Source: JAQGHB01 sp036384495
GTDB taxonomy: Bacteria > Patescibacteriota > Saccharimonadia > Saccharimonadales > UBA4665
Direction: 5' to 3'
DNA length: 18,288 nt
Assembly (NCBI GenBank): GCA_036384495.1
Contig: DASVMD010000051.1
Location: forward strand, 1 to 18,288
Below are positions 1 to 6,953 of the stretch, in pieces. The notes under the pieces are model-generated. The model was not told the DNA's origin, searched no databases, and saw only the letters and a program-made list of their open reading frames with translations. Position 1 is the stretch's first letter; the number at the start of each line of letters is the position of its first letter. Both the position numbers and the translations under genes were made by a program.

Positions 1-606
1 TTTAATCCTAAAGTGGCCAATGCGTTGCTTGATGCTGAGGGCTGGGTAAAGGGCAAAGACGGCATCCGTACCAAAGCTGGTCAGCGCCTTAGCTTCACGC
101 TGAGCAGCTCCAATACCGCCGAGTATCGTGCTGTAACGCGGCAATTACGTCAGCAATGGAAAGCGGTTGGCGCCGATGTTCGCATGCAATTGCAAGATTC
201 CAATGACTTCCAAACCACTCTGGCTTCACACGGTTACGATGCCGTTTTGTACGGTATCTCCATTGGTGTTGATCCTGACGTATTTGTGTATTGGGATAGC
301 TCGCAAGCCGATGTTCGTTCTGCCAACCGCCTTAACTTATCAGAGTACAAAAATACCACCGCCGATACGGCGCTAGAGGCCGGCCGCACCCGCCTTGATC
401 CGGCGCTGCGTACCATCAAGTACAAACCGTTTCTGCAAGCCTGGCAGCAAGATAGCCCAGCCCTTGGACTCTATCAGCCGCGCTTGTTGTACCTGACCAA
501 CGGCACCGTCGCCGGTTTGAACGAGCATTCTATCAACGCCGCCACCGGCCGTTTCAGCAATGTCCAAAACTGGGAAATCCGCCAAGCCAAAGTCACCAAC
601 GACTAA
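1..606 (+). CDS. Peptide/oligopeptide ABC transporter solute-binding protein, C-terminal part (5' end outside the window)
   Basis: The reading frame is open from the first base, so the gene begins upstream; 201 codons are visible and end at TAA. The visible part matches the C-terminal lobe of extracytoplasmic solute-binding proteins family 5 (DppA/OppA type). It opens with the typical helix in which paired residues precede an A-LLD-A-GW motif (near residues 6-16). It then has the stretch on refolding 'QLRQQWKAVGADV', a segment with D-N-F-type substrate-lobe features, and a C-terminal 'P-L-L-Y-L-x-N' motif before the final strand. These lipoproteins capture peptides outside the membrane and hand them to a permease/ATPase, which would be expected upstream. 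No terminator is seen before the tRNA-Leu promoter. The family call is firm; substrate cannot be told. Confidence 0.85.
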   Translation, partial: FNPKVANALLDAEGWVKGKDGIRTKAGQRLSFTLSSSNTAEYRAVTRQLRQQWKAVGADVRMQLQDSNDFQTTLASHGYDAVLYGISIGVDPDVFVYWDSSQADVRSANRLNLSEYKNTTADTALEAGRTRLDPALRTIKYKPFLQAWQQDSPALGLYQPRLLYLTNGTVAGLNEHSINAATGRFSNVQNWEIRQAKVTND

Positions 607-609
607 CCC

Positions 610-638
610 TTGTGGCTAGCGCCCGTTTCCTGTAAAAT
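610..638 (+). promoter_or_regulatory. Promoter of tRNA-Leu(CAG)
   Basis: A -35-like TTGTGG (610-615) and a -10-like TAAAAT (633-638) are separated by 17 bp, giving a predicted start near 645 and a leader of about 30 nt before the tRNA. The -35 overlaps nothing coding; the transporter gene ends at 606. Confidence 0.5.
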
Positions 639-674
639 ACCTCTGTTCTACAGTAGGTTTGTCTCATTACACAT

Positions 675-762
675 GCGGATGTGGCGGAATTGGTAGACGC
701 GCTAGCTTCAGGAGCTAGTGAGCATTACGCTCGTGGAGGTTCAAGTCCTCTCATCCGCACCA
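675..762 (+). tRNA. tRNA-Leu(CAG)
   Basis: Class II tRNA with acceptor GCGGATG/CATCCGC and encoded CCA. The anticodon stem-loop CTAGC-TTCAGGA-GCTAG has anticodon CAG at 709-711 (reads CUG). It has a long variable arm typical of leucine tRNAs and T-loop TTCAAGT. The D-loop keeps G18-G19 and the T-loop keeps C56, unlike the tRNA-Ala and tRNA-Gly of this window. Confidence 0.97.
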
Positions 763-781
763 ACTAATTAAGGTATAAACT

Positions 782-1126
782 ATGGAAATTAAGCCCTATC
801 AACCATCTGCTCATTTGCGCACCCTAGAACTGGATGACGCTGCCCAATATGAGGCACTGCAAGAGCTTCTCAGCGATTCCTTGGATCAGCGATTTTCTTT
901 GAGAGATACGCTAACTTTTACAAGGCTAGAGGCACGAACTTTGCATAACGGAAATTATTACTGGGCAAAACCAATCACACTTACTGCTACACAAATAGTA
1001 CGGCTCGCTGCACAAGTAGAGCCACTGCCAGATCATTTTCCTGAAGTCGAAAGAACCGACCAGGAATTAAGTAGGCACCGCTTACACCAAGCTATTTTAG
1101 CCGCTGCCGCTGAGGAGCAAGCATAA
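782..1126 (+). CDS. Hypothetical protein, 114 aa
   Basis: A small acidic soluble protein that I do not recognise. No signal peptide or membrane segment is visible. It is rich in Leu, Ala, Glu and Gln. The middle contains 'LDQRFSLRDTLTFTRLEAR' followed by 'GNYYWAKPITLT', and the C-terminus is a probable helix ending in an Ala/Glu run. The start at ATG 782 is 19 nt after the tRNA-Leu CCA end; an AAGG (770-773) eight bases upstream could serve as a weak ribosome-binding site. It has no obvious promoter of its own, so it may be read through from the tRNA promoter. A 6-bp inverted repeat with an AAA loop (1126-1140) overlaps the stop codon but has no T-tract. That the frame is coding is likely but not certain, judged by its open length and start position. 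Confidence 0.65.
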   Translation: MEIKPYQPSAHLRTLELDDAAQYEALQELLSDSLDQRFSLRDTLTFTRLEARTLHNGNYYWAKPITLTATQIVRLAAQVEPLPDHFPEVERTDQELSRHRLHQAILAAAAEEQA

Positions 1127-1226
1127 TAGGCAAAGCCTATCATACAATAAGGGCCTTGACACGCTACCCCTGTTAGTACACTAAATCTTAAGAAGTCAAA
1201 AACCATAAGCGCCTCCGCGCCAAATA

Positions 1227-1235
1227 TGCTATTAT
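1227..1235 (+). promoter_or_regulatory. Extended -10 promoter of the FAD-linked oxidoreductase gene
   Basis: TG-c-TATTAT forms an extended -10 element. No good -35 lies 17 bp upstream. A start near 1242 would give a leader of about 33 nt before ATG 1275. A second candidate, TTGACA at 1156-1161 with a poor -10 at 1177-1182, lies further upstream in the 148-bp gap. Confidence 0.5.
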
Positions 1236-1274
1236 GGCTGTAAGAAGTTATGCGACAACGAGGGCAAAACAGAC

Positions 1275-2909
1275 ATGAGTAAAGTAGCGCATTATTTGCA
1301 GGAGCATCTGGTGGGAGAGGTGATGAGCAGCACCGACGCTCGTCGCTATTTCGCGACCGATGGCAGCATTTTGCAGTTGGCGCCGGCGTTGGTGGCTTAT
1401 CCGCGCAACGAAAACGACATCCGTAAGGCCACGCGGTTTACCTGGCAGTTGGCCGAGCGCGGTCGCGTTATTCCTATTACCGCTCGTGGCTCGGGTACCG
1501 ACCAAGCCGGTGCGGCGCTGAGCAATGGTATTTTGCTGGTATTTCCGGCGCATATGAACCGCGTGCTGGAGCTCGACACCAAGGCTAACACGGTTACCGT
1601 GGAGCCGGGCATTAATTACGCAAAATTGCAGCAAACGTTGCACACCCACGGACGTTTTTTGCCACCGTATCCGGCGAGTATCGAATACTCTACGGTTGGC
1701 GGTGCTATTGCCAATAACGCTGCCGGCGAAAAGTCGGTTAAATACGGCGACACTCGCGCTTATGTGCAGAGTTTGCGTGTGGTGTTGGCCAACGGCGAAG
1801 TGATTGAAACTAAGCGTCTCAGCAAGCGCGAACTCAGCAAAAAACTGGGCCTAGCCACCTTTGAGGGCGAAATTTACCGTTCCGTGGACACGCTTTTGGA
1901 GGAAAATCGCGAGCTTGTTGAACAACTCCATCGCAATGTCACCAAAAACAACGCCGGCTACGACCTGATTGATATCAAGCGCAAAGACGGCAGCTTTGAC
2001 CTGACGCCCTTGTTTGTGGGCAGCCAAGGAACGCTCGGTATTGTCTCCGAAGCGGTGCTGCGTACTGAGGCGCATAATCCGCAAACCACGCTCATGATGG
2101 TCAGTTTTGACTCGCTCGAAGCCGTGCAAAACGCGGTGATCGAGCTGCGCAACTTACCTGAACACCCGAGCGCTATCGAGTTGATCGATGGCCACACGCT
2201 CGCGCAAGTCGACGCGCTCAACCCCAACCAGCTCAAAGACATCATGCCCAAGCCATTCCCGAACGCGGTGATGCTGGTGGAGTTCGACACCGATGCCAAG
2301 CACAGCAAAAAACTGGTCAAAAAAGCCCATAAAATCTTTGAAAAACACGCGGTGGAGCTACAAACTGCCACCGAGCCCGAGCAGCAGCAACTGTTCTGGA
2401 AATTGCGCCAGTCTACGGGGACGCTGCTCAGCAACAACCAAGGTGCTAAGCGTGGCGTGCCAATTATTGACGATGCCGCCGTGCCGCTCGACCAAATCAG
2501 CGCCTTTTTGGACGCTGCCTACCGCTTGCTCGAAAGCAATGGCGTGGAACCAGCGGTGTGGGGTCATGCCGGCGATGCCAATTTCCACATTCAGCCGCTC
2601 CTGAACATCGGTGCCGTCGGCGATCGCCAAAAAGCCATCCGCCTGATGGACGAATATTACAAGCTGGTGATCGAAATGGGCGGCACCATCAGCGCCGAAA
2701 ACGGCGACGGCCGCTTGCGTACTCCATACCTCGAAAAAATGTATGGCACCGAGCTGTACGCACTACTCCAGAAAGTTAAGGTCATTTTCGACCCTTACGG
2801 CACGCTGAATCCAGGCGTTAAATTCGGCACCTCGCTGGACGATATAAAGGCAATTATCCGCTCCGACTACGATGTTGACCACCTCTACGACCACTTGCCG
2901 CGCAGCTAA
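1275..2909 (+). CDS. FAD-binding oxidoreductase, D-lactate/D-2-hydroxyacid dehydrogenase (GlcD/DLD) family
   Basis: A 544-aa flavoprotein. The N-terminal PCMH-type FAD-binding domain (about residues 20-220) contains 'ARGSGTDQAG' and 'STVGGAIANNAAGEKSVKYG', the pyrophosphate- and flavin-binding loops. The C-terminal FAD-oxidase domain carries H431-x6-H438 (HAGDANFH) and E475, the usual metal ligands, and ends with a 'LNPGVK' motif. The family oxidises D-2-hydroxyacids such as D-lactate and passes electrons to a carrier. In known members the residue after the metal-binding Glu is a catalytic His (SxEHG); here it is Asn476 (SAENGDGR). So the substrate or even activity is uncertain. No signal peptide or membrane helix is seen. 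GAGGG at 1260-1264 is a loosely spaced ribosome-binding site. An overlapping 10-codon frame lies at 1250-1282. Confidence 0.9.
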   Translation: MSKVAHYLQEHLVGEVMSSTDARRYFATDGSILQLAPALVAYPRNENDIRKATRFTWQLAERGRVIPITARGSGTDQAGAALSNGILLVFPAHMNRVLELDTKANTVTVEPGINYAKLQQTLHTHGRFLPPYPASIEYSTVGGAIANNAAGEKSVKYGDTRAYVQSLRVVLANGEVIETKRLSKRELSKKLGLATFEGEIYRSVDTLLEENRELVEQLHRNVTKNNAGYDLIDIKRKDGSFDLTPLFVGSQGTLGIVSEAVLRTEAHNPQTTLMMVSFDSLEAVQNAVIELRNLPEHPSAIELIDGHTLAQVDALNPNQLKDIMPKPFPNAVMLVEFDTDAKHSKKLVKKAHKIFEKHAVELQTATEPEQQQLFWKLRQSTGTLLSNNQGAKRGVPIIDDAAVPLDQISAFLDAAYRLLESNGVEPAVWGHAGDANFHIQPLLNIGAVGDRQKAIRLMDEYYKLVIEMGGTISAENGDGRLRTPYLEKMYGTELYALLQKVKVIFDPYGTLNPGVKFGTSLDDIKAIIRSDYDVDHLYDHLPRS

Positions 2910-2921
2910 TCAGAATTAGAC

Positions 2922-2950
2922 TTGAGTTTTTTGCCCAAAACAGATAAGAT
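2922..2950 (+). promoter_or_regulatory. Promoter of the tRNA-Leu(GAG)-tRNA-Val(TAC) unit
   Basis: TTGAGT (2922-2927) and TAAGAT (2945-2950) are 17 bp apart, with an overlapping alternative -10 TATGAT (2950-2955). The tRNA begins at 2973. The promoter lies in the 63-bp gap after the oxidoreductase gene. Confidence 0.55.
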
Positions 2951-2972
2951 ATGATGGTTCTTTTACAGATAC

Positions 2973-3059
2973 GCGGACGTGGCGGAATTGGTAGACGCGC
3001 TACCTTGAGGTGGTAGTGGGAGCAATCCTGTGGAGGTTCAAGTCCTCTCGTCCGCACCA
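2973..3059 (+). tRNA. tRNA-Leu(GAG)
   Basis: Class II tRNA with acceptor GCGGACG/CGTCCGC and encoded CCA. Anticodon loop TTGAGGT is flanked by CTACC/GGTAG, with anticodon GAG at 3007-3009 (reads CUC/CUU). Acceptor and D-arm are nearly identical to the tRNA-Leu(CAG) at 675, consistent with isoacceptors derived from one another. T-loop TTCAAGT is normal. Confidence 0.97.
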
Positions 3060-3069
3060 TCTGCGACAA

Positions 3070-3146
3070 GGGTGATTAGCTCAGTTGGCTAGAGCATCTC
3101 GTTTACACCGAGAGGGTCGGGGGTTCGAGTCCCTCATCACCCACCA
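3070..3146 (+). tRNA. tRNA-Val(TAC)
   Basis: Acceptor GGGTGAT/ATCACCC with encoded CCA; anticodon stem TCTCG/CGAGA with loop TTTACAC, anticodon TAC at 3104-3106. D-loop AGTTGGCTA and T-loop TTCGAGT keep the canonical G19-C56 pair. It lies 10 nt after tRNA-Leu and shares its promoter; the terminator starts at its last base. Confidence 0.97.
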
Positions 3147-3182
3147 AATAAAATATCCCACCTGGCGTGGGATATTTTATTT
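3146..3182. terminator. Bidirectional rho-independent terminator between the tRNA unit and dacA
   Basis: A perfect 15-bp inverted repeat (arms 3146-3160 and 3168-3182) encloses a 7-nt loop, CCTGGCG. The GC core TATCCCA/TGGGATA is flanked by A-rich and T-rich arms, so the hairpin carries a U-rich 3' side on both strands. It is placed to end the tRNA-Leu-Val transcript from the left and the minus-strand carboxypeptidase transcript from the right. Confidence 0.9.
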
Positions 3183-3190
3183 GTCTTGAG

Positions 3191-3214
3191 CGATATAACG
3201 TATACGTTATATCG
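3191..3214. repeat. Perfect 24-bp palindrome (operator-like)
   Basis: The half-site CGATATAACGTA is followed directly by its exact reverse complement, with no loop. It sits between the shared terminator and the 3' end of the carboxypeptidase gene, where no promoter is obvious. The symmetry suggests binding of a dimeric DNA-binding protein or a cruciform; function unknown. Confidence 0.6.
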
Positions 3215-3263
3215 GCGAAAGGTAATGTCGGATGTTTATCTGGGCAAGTATGCCAAAACCATA

Positions 3264-4478
3264 TTAGCGAGCCGGATGCAGCAGTCGCCACCACAGCGAC
3301 GGCTGCGGGATATCAGTCTTTATAATTACAGGAATAGAACTTTGATCGGAGAGGGTCGTGTGCCCGGCGCTCACCGTGCCCACGGCTTGGCCGGCGTGCG
3401 TGCCCGCAGCGATAGTATTTAGCGTAACTTTGGAGGCCACGGCGGTGCCTTTCCAGACTTCAACGTGCAGGTCGCCGCTAGCCACGGCCGTAACGCTGCC
3501 GCCCCAGGGTAGGGCATATGTACCGAGAGTTTTGCCGCTGTTGGCCACAATCGCTTGCGAGGTAAAGTTGGCCTGCGCGCTTTTGATAAGCGGTAGGCTG
3601 TCGCGCAGGGCGGAGCCGAGATCCGGGGTGCCCATCAGCGCCGTAACAATAGTTACCGACTTGTTCCCCAACGTGGTTTTGCTGGCTGACACGTATACAC
3701 CGCCGGCTTGATCGCTGTTACCAGTTTTGATGCCCACGATGCCGGAGGTGCCCAAGAGCACGTTAACGTTTCGTATTGAGCTCGCCAGGGGTATGCCGGT
3801 AGCGGTCGACTGCCCGACAATTTGCGCTAAAACCGGATTCTGCATGGCCAGCTCGCCCAGCCTCACTAAATCTTGTGCGGTGCTGACGGTATCCGGTGCC
3901 AGGCCGCTGGCGTCGCTGCCAATGTGGGTGCCGGTCAGGCCCAGCCCCGCTACATACGCATTGGCCGCCGCGGCGTAGGCGCTCATGGAGCCGTAGGCCC
4001 AGATTGCCATGCTGTCGGCCATATTGTTGGCCGAGGGCAGCATTACGGCTTGCAATGCCTCATATTCGGTGATTTGCTCGCCGGCTTGCACCGGCACCAC
4101 TGAGCCGTCCTGGGCAACATAGCGGTTATAAATATCGACGTCGCTACTAGTCAACGTAATAGTTGGGCCTTGCTCGCCAGTTTTAAGTGGTTTTTGCTTG
4201 AGTATCATCAGTGCCGTTATGATTTTGGCGGTGCTGGCAGTGGGCACCGGTGTTTGCAGGCCGTGTTTTTCAAGAACCGAGCTATCGACGATCCCGACCG
4301 CGGCTTGGCTGGACGGCCAGTTGAGGTTCGAGGCACTGGTTTGCGTTGGCAGCAGGGTGACGCCACGACTTGGATGGAGCAAGGGAAGCGGCTGGTGAAT
4401 CGCCCACGCGGCGTACACAACCAGCACCAACAGTAGGAGAATCAACGGCATGAACGGATGACGACGCAATTTTTTCAT
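3264..4478 (-). CDS. dacA: D-alanyl-D-alanine carboxypeptidase, peptidase S11 (PBP5/DacA-like)
   Basis: Penicillin-binding protein that trims the terminal D-Ala from peptidoglycan stem peptides. Numbered from ATG 4478 (404 aa), it has a Lys/Arg N-terminus followed by one hydrophobic segment (about 7-26) that acts as a signal anchor. The three S11 active-site motifs are present: S82-T-A-K85 (nucleophile and base), S149-A-N151, and K251-T-G253. A beta-rich C-terminal domain follows (about 290-390), as in PBP5, but I see no clear C-terminal amphipathic anchor. An in-frame TTG at 4490 would add four residues; I prefer the ATG because it has GAAAGAG just upstream. The gene is divergent from lemA and ends at the shared terminator. 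Its upstream -10 is probably TATGAT (minus strand, 4490-4495), giving a very short leader. Confidence 0.92.
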   Translation of the reverse strand: MKKLRRHPFMPLILLLLVLVVYAAWAIHQPLPLLHPSRGVTLLPTQTSASNLNWPSSQAAVGIVDSSVLEKHGLQTPVPTASTAKIITALMILKQKPLKTGEQGPTITLTSSDVDIYNRYVAQDGSVVPVQAGEQITEYEALQAVMLPSANNMADSMAIWAYGSMSAYAAAANAYVAGLGLTGTHIGSDASGLAPDTVSTAQDLVRLGELAMQNPVLAQIVGQSTATGIPLASSIRNVNVLLGTSGIVGIKTGNSDQAGGVYVSASKTTLGNKSVTIVTALMGTPDLGSALRDSLPLIKSAQANFTSQAIVANSGKTLGTYALPWGGSVTAVASGDLHVEVWKGTAVASKVTLNTIAAGTHAGQAVGTVSAGHTTLSDQSSIPVIIKTDIPQPSLWWRLLHPAR

Positions 4479-4516
4479 AAGCTCTTTCAATCATACATGA
4501 CTTCGGTGATGTGGTG

Positions 4517-4542
4517 TATAATGAAAGAGTAACTTAAAGGAG
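4517..4542 (+). promoter_or_regulatory. -10 box and Shine-Dalgarno of lemA-htpX
   Basis: A consensus TATAAT (4517-4522) is directly preceded by TG. The Shine-Dalgarno AAAGGAG (4536-4542) sits four bases before ATG 4547. The transcript would have a leader of about 18 nt. No convincing -35 at 17 bp. Confidence 0.7.
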
Positions 4543-4546
4543 TGCC

Positions 4547-5113
4547 ATGTCCCCTATTCTTATCGCCATAATCGTTGTCGTCGTCATTATTTTGATTGGC
4601 GCAGCTATGTATAACAGCCTTGTCCGCCTCAATCAGCAAGCCAGCGAAGCCTGGAGCGATATTACCGTGCAGCTCAAGCGTCGTTACGACCTCATCCCAA
4701 ATCTGGTTAACACCGTAAAAGGTTACGCCACGCACGAAAAGAGCGTCTTCGAGGATGTCACGAAAGCCCGTGCTAACGCATTAAATGCCCAAGGCGTCGA
4801 AGAAACCGCCAAAGCCGAGAACCAGTTCTCTCAGACTATGAAGAGCTTGTTTGCCGTCGCTGAGGCCTATCCAGATCTTAAGGCATCCCAGAACTTCCAA
4901 GAGCTGCAAGCCGAACTGACTGACACCGAAGACAAAATCCAGGCTTCTCGCCGCTTTTACAATGGTGTGGTCCGCGACTTTAACACCAAGCGCAAAACCT
5001 TCCCGACCAATATTTTTGCCAGCCTGCTGGGCTTCAAGCAAGACAAAGTTTTCTTTGAACTCGATGAAGCGCAAACAGCCGCCGTTCAAAATCCAGTAGA
5101 AGTTAAATTCTAA
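4547..5113 (+). CDS. lemA: LemA family membrane protein
   Basis: 188 aa, the usual LemA length. One N-terminal transmembrane helix (about residues 3-23, Ile/Val-rich) is followed by an alpha-helical domain. Family hallmarks are 'YNSLVRLNQQASEAWSDI', 'LKRRYDLIPNLVNTVKGYA', 'LQAELTDTEDKIQASRRFYN' and a C-terminal 'FPTNIFASLLGF'. The helix is likely N-out/C-in as proposed for the family; exact function is unsettled. It is followed after 4 nt by the M48 protease HtpX, and this pairing is widely conserved, suggesting a shared role in membrane-protein quality control or envelope stress. Translation start is fixed by a strong Shine-Dalgarno. Confidence 0.95.
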   Translation: MSPILIAIIVVVVIILIGAAMYNSLVRLNQQASEAWSDITVQLKRRYDLIPNLVNTVKGYATHEKSVFEDVTKARANALNAQGVEETAKAENQFSQTMKSLFAVAEAYPDLKASQNFQELQAELTDTEDKIQASRRFYNGVVRDFNTKRKTFPTNIFASLLGFKQDKVFFELDEAQTAAVQNPVEVKF

Positions 5114-5117
5114 ATAG

Positions 5118-5996
5118 ATGTACTCCGATATAGCTGCCAACAAGCGTAAAACCCTGTTCATTATGGCCGTATTTGTGGCCTTTGTGGCGCTGATTGTTTG
5201 GATCTTTGATAAGTATATCGGCGGAAGCACGGGCGTATTCTACGGCGGACTAATCGGCGCCGCGTTCTACGTGCTAGTCACGTACTACAGTGGCTCCAAG
5301 CTGGCGCTGGCTGTAAACAGTGCCCAGGAAATCCAAAAACGCGACAACCCACGCCTGTACCGAATCGTCGAAAACCTGGCCATAACAGATGGATTGCCAA
5401 CACCAAAAGTGTATATTATGCATGATCCGGCGCTGAACGCTTTCGCTACCGGCCGTGATCCCAAGCACTCGGCTGTATGTGTTACTTCGGGGCTGCTCGA
5501 GGTTATGACAGACGATGAGCTGCAAGGTGTTCTGGCGCACGAAATGGGCCACATCAAGAATTACGATATCCGTGTTGCCATGGTGGCCTTTGCGTTGACG
5601 GCGATTATTTCGCTACTGGCTGATATCATGCTCCGGCTCACCTGGTTCAGTAACGACGACCGCGAAAATAACAATCAGATTTTCCTGGTTCTGGGTATTG
5701 TGGCGGCAATTTTGGCGCCGCTGGTGGCTTCGCTCATTCAGCTGGCAGTATCTCGCCAGCGGGAGTATTTAGCCGATGCCACCGGTGCGCTTACAACTCG
5801 TTACCCAGAAGCTCTGGCTAGCGCTCTCGAAAAGATTAAAAATACGTCGAGCGTGGTCAAGAAGCAAAACACTGCCACCGCCCACCTCTTTTTCGCTAAT
5901 CCGCTCAAGGGTGGCAGCTTGGCGAGCTTATTTAGTACGCACCCTCCAATCGACGATCGCATTGCTCGCTTGCGCTCCATGGGCACTCACGCCTAA
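5118..5996 (+). CDS. htpX: Zinc metalloprotease HtpX, peptidase M48
   Basis: 292 aa, typical HtpX length. Two N-terminal membrane helices (about 13-31 and 36-57) precede the catalytic domain. H141-E142-M143-G144-H145 supplies two zinc ligands and the catalytic Glu; E216 in 'SRQREYLADATGA' is the third ligand. Two further hydrophobic segments (about 154-175 and 187-210) lie between them. The C-terminal 'LFSTHPPIDDRIARL' is a conserved M48 signature. The active site faces the cytoplasm and the enzyme degrades misfolded membrane proteins. It is translated from the lemA transcript; no Shine-Dalgarno is visible in the 4-nt gap, so it is likely coupled to lemA translation. Confidence 0.95.
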   Translation: MYSDIAANKRKTLFIMAVFVAFVALIVWIFDKYIGGSTGVFYGGLIGAAFYVLVTYYSGSKLALAVNSAQEIQKRDNPRLYRIVENLAITDGLPTPKVYIMHDPALNAFATGRDPKHSAVCVTSGLLEVMTDDELQGVLAHEMGHIKNYDIRVAMVAFALTAIISLLADIMLRLTWFSNDDRENNNQIFLVLGIVAAILAPLVASLIQLAVSRQREYLADATGALTTRYPEALASALEKIKNTSSVVKKQNTATAHLFFANPLKGGSLASLFSTHPPIDDRIARLRSMGTHA

Positions 5997-6002
5997 ATCT
6001 TA

Positions 6003-6008
6003 TATACT
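6003..6008 (+). promoter_or_regulatory. -10 box six bases before the membrane-protein ATG (leaderless)
   Basis: TATACT is followed by exactly six bases and then ATG 6015, so the predicted start of transcription coincides with the start codon. No TG extension and no clear -35. There is no Shine-Dalgarno. Confidence 0.5.
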
Positions 6009-6014
6009 AGCTAC

Positions 6015-6953
6015 ATGGCAAAAAAAACTGGGAGAAAAACCGCCAACAAGCGGACGTCTGCAAAAGTAACCAAACCCAAACAACCGAAGACCGAATCTGT
6101 TACAAGACCAGTAAAACTGCCAAATGTCTGGCAGCTTACCAAAACGGCCTGGCGTACAATTTTGGGTCACTGGCGACTGTTTTTGGGTATCACGCTGGTG
6201 TACGGCCTGCTTAACTTGATTTTGGTGCAGGGTCTGGCCACGGGGGCCGATGTAAACAGTCTCAAGCAGGATTTACATAAAGTATTTAGTGGTGACTCTA
6301 GTGGGGTTGCGACCAGTTTGAGTATCTTTATTGTGCTTGTGGGTTCGGCAGGAAATGGATCTAACCAAACGGCCGGCGCCTACCAGCTGTTTTTGGCAAT
6401 CATTACGAGTTTAGCTGTCATTTGGGCGCTGAGACAGGTACTCGCGGGCAACTATGTCCGGATTCGTGATGCGTATTACAAAGGCATGTATCCGCTCATT
6501 CCGTTTATTTTAGTTACGGTGGTGATTGGTTTTCAGTTAGTACCAGCGTTGATCGGCAGTATTCTGTATACGGCCGTGAGCACTGGCAACATCGCCGTTA
6601 CAACTCTAGAAAATGTGTTGTGGGCCGTGCCGTGCATAGCCTTGTTCGTGCTAAGCCTGTACTTTATTAGTTCTTCTATGTTTGCGCTGTATATTGTTAC
6701 CTTGCCGGACATGACCCCTCTCAAAGCCCTGCGCTCAGCCCGCGATCTCGTGCGCCGCCGTCGCTGGGCAGTGCTCCGTAAATTGTTGGCTTTGCCAGTT
6801 ATTTTGCTGATCGTAGCGGCAATTATTATGGTGCCGATTATTTTATGGGTAACTGCGGCTGCTCAGTGGATATTCTTCGCCCTAACGATGTTTGCGCTGG
6901 TTGGCGTACACGCTTATAGTTATACCTTATACAGGGAGCTTTTGAATGACTAA
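6015..6953 (+). CDS. Multi-pass membrane protein of unknown function
   Basis: 312 aa. A Lys/Arg/Thr-rich cytoplasmic N-terminus (1-40) is followed by about six membrane segments (near 55-75, 122-142, 160-182, 203-225, 258-279, 281-303). The loop before the fifth segment, 'ALRSARDLVRRRRWAVLRK', resembles the conserved amphipathic repeat of DUF975-like and related polytopic proteins in which short sequence motifs follow helix pairs. I would not name a function. The gene overlaps ligA by 8 nt (the ligA ATG lies inside the last codons), so ligA is translationally coupled to it. It is likely transcribed from its own leaderless promoter. Confidence 0.85.
   Translation: MAKKTGRKTANKRTSAKVTKPKQPKTESVTRPVKLPNVWQLTKTAWRTILGHWRLFLGITLVYGLLNLILVQGLATGADVNSLKQDLHKVFSGDSSGVATSLSIFIVLVGSAGNGSNQTAGAYQLFLAIITSLAVIWALRQVLAGNYVRIRDAYYKGMYPLIPFILVTVVIGFQLVPALIGSILYTAVSTGNIAVTTLENVLWAVPCIALFVLSLYFISSSMFALYIVTLPDMTPLKALRSARDLVRRRRWAVLRKLLALPVILLIVAAIIMVPIILWVTAAAQWIFFALTMFALVGVHAYSYTLYRELLND

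Noticed and set aside
1126..1140. ATAGGC-AAA-GCCTAT hairpin as a terminator
   Set aside because: Only 6 bp with a 3-nt loop and no T-tract.
3191..3214. Interpretation of the 24-bp palindrome as a Xer dif site
   Set aside because: Known dif sites have two 11-bp arms around a 6-bp centre with imperfect symmetry; here ATAA and TTAT are 8 bases apart and the symmetry is perfect.
3186..3422. A plus-strand frame opposite the end of the carboxypeptidase gene
   Set aside because: It is antisense to a clear S11 protein, crosses the palindrome, and has no family-like features.
4479..4490. TTG at 4490 as the start of the carboxypeptidase
   Set aside because: ATG 4478 is a normal start with a purine-rich site just upstream; the four extra residues add nothing recognisable, though TTG cannot be excluded.
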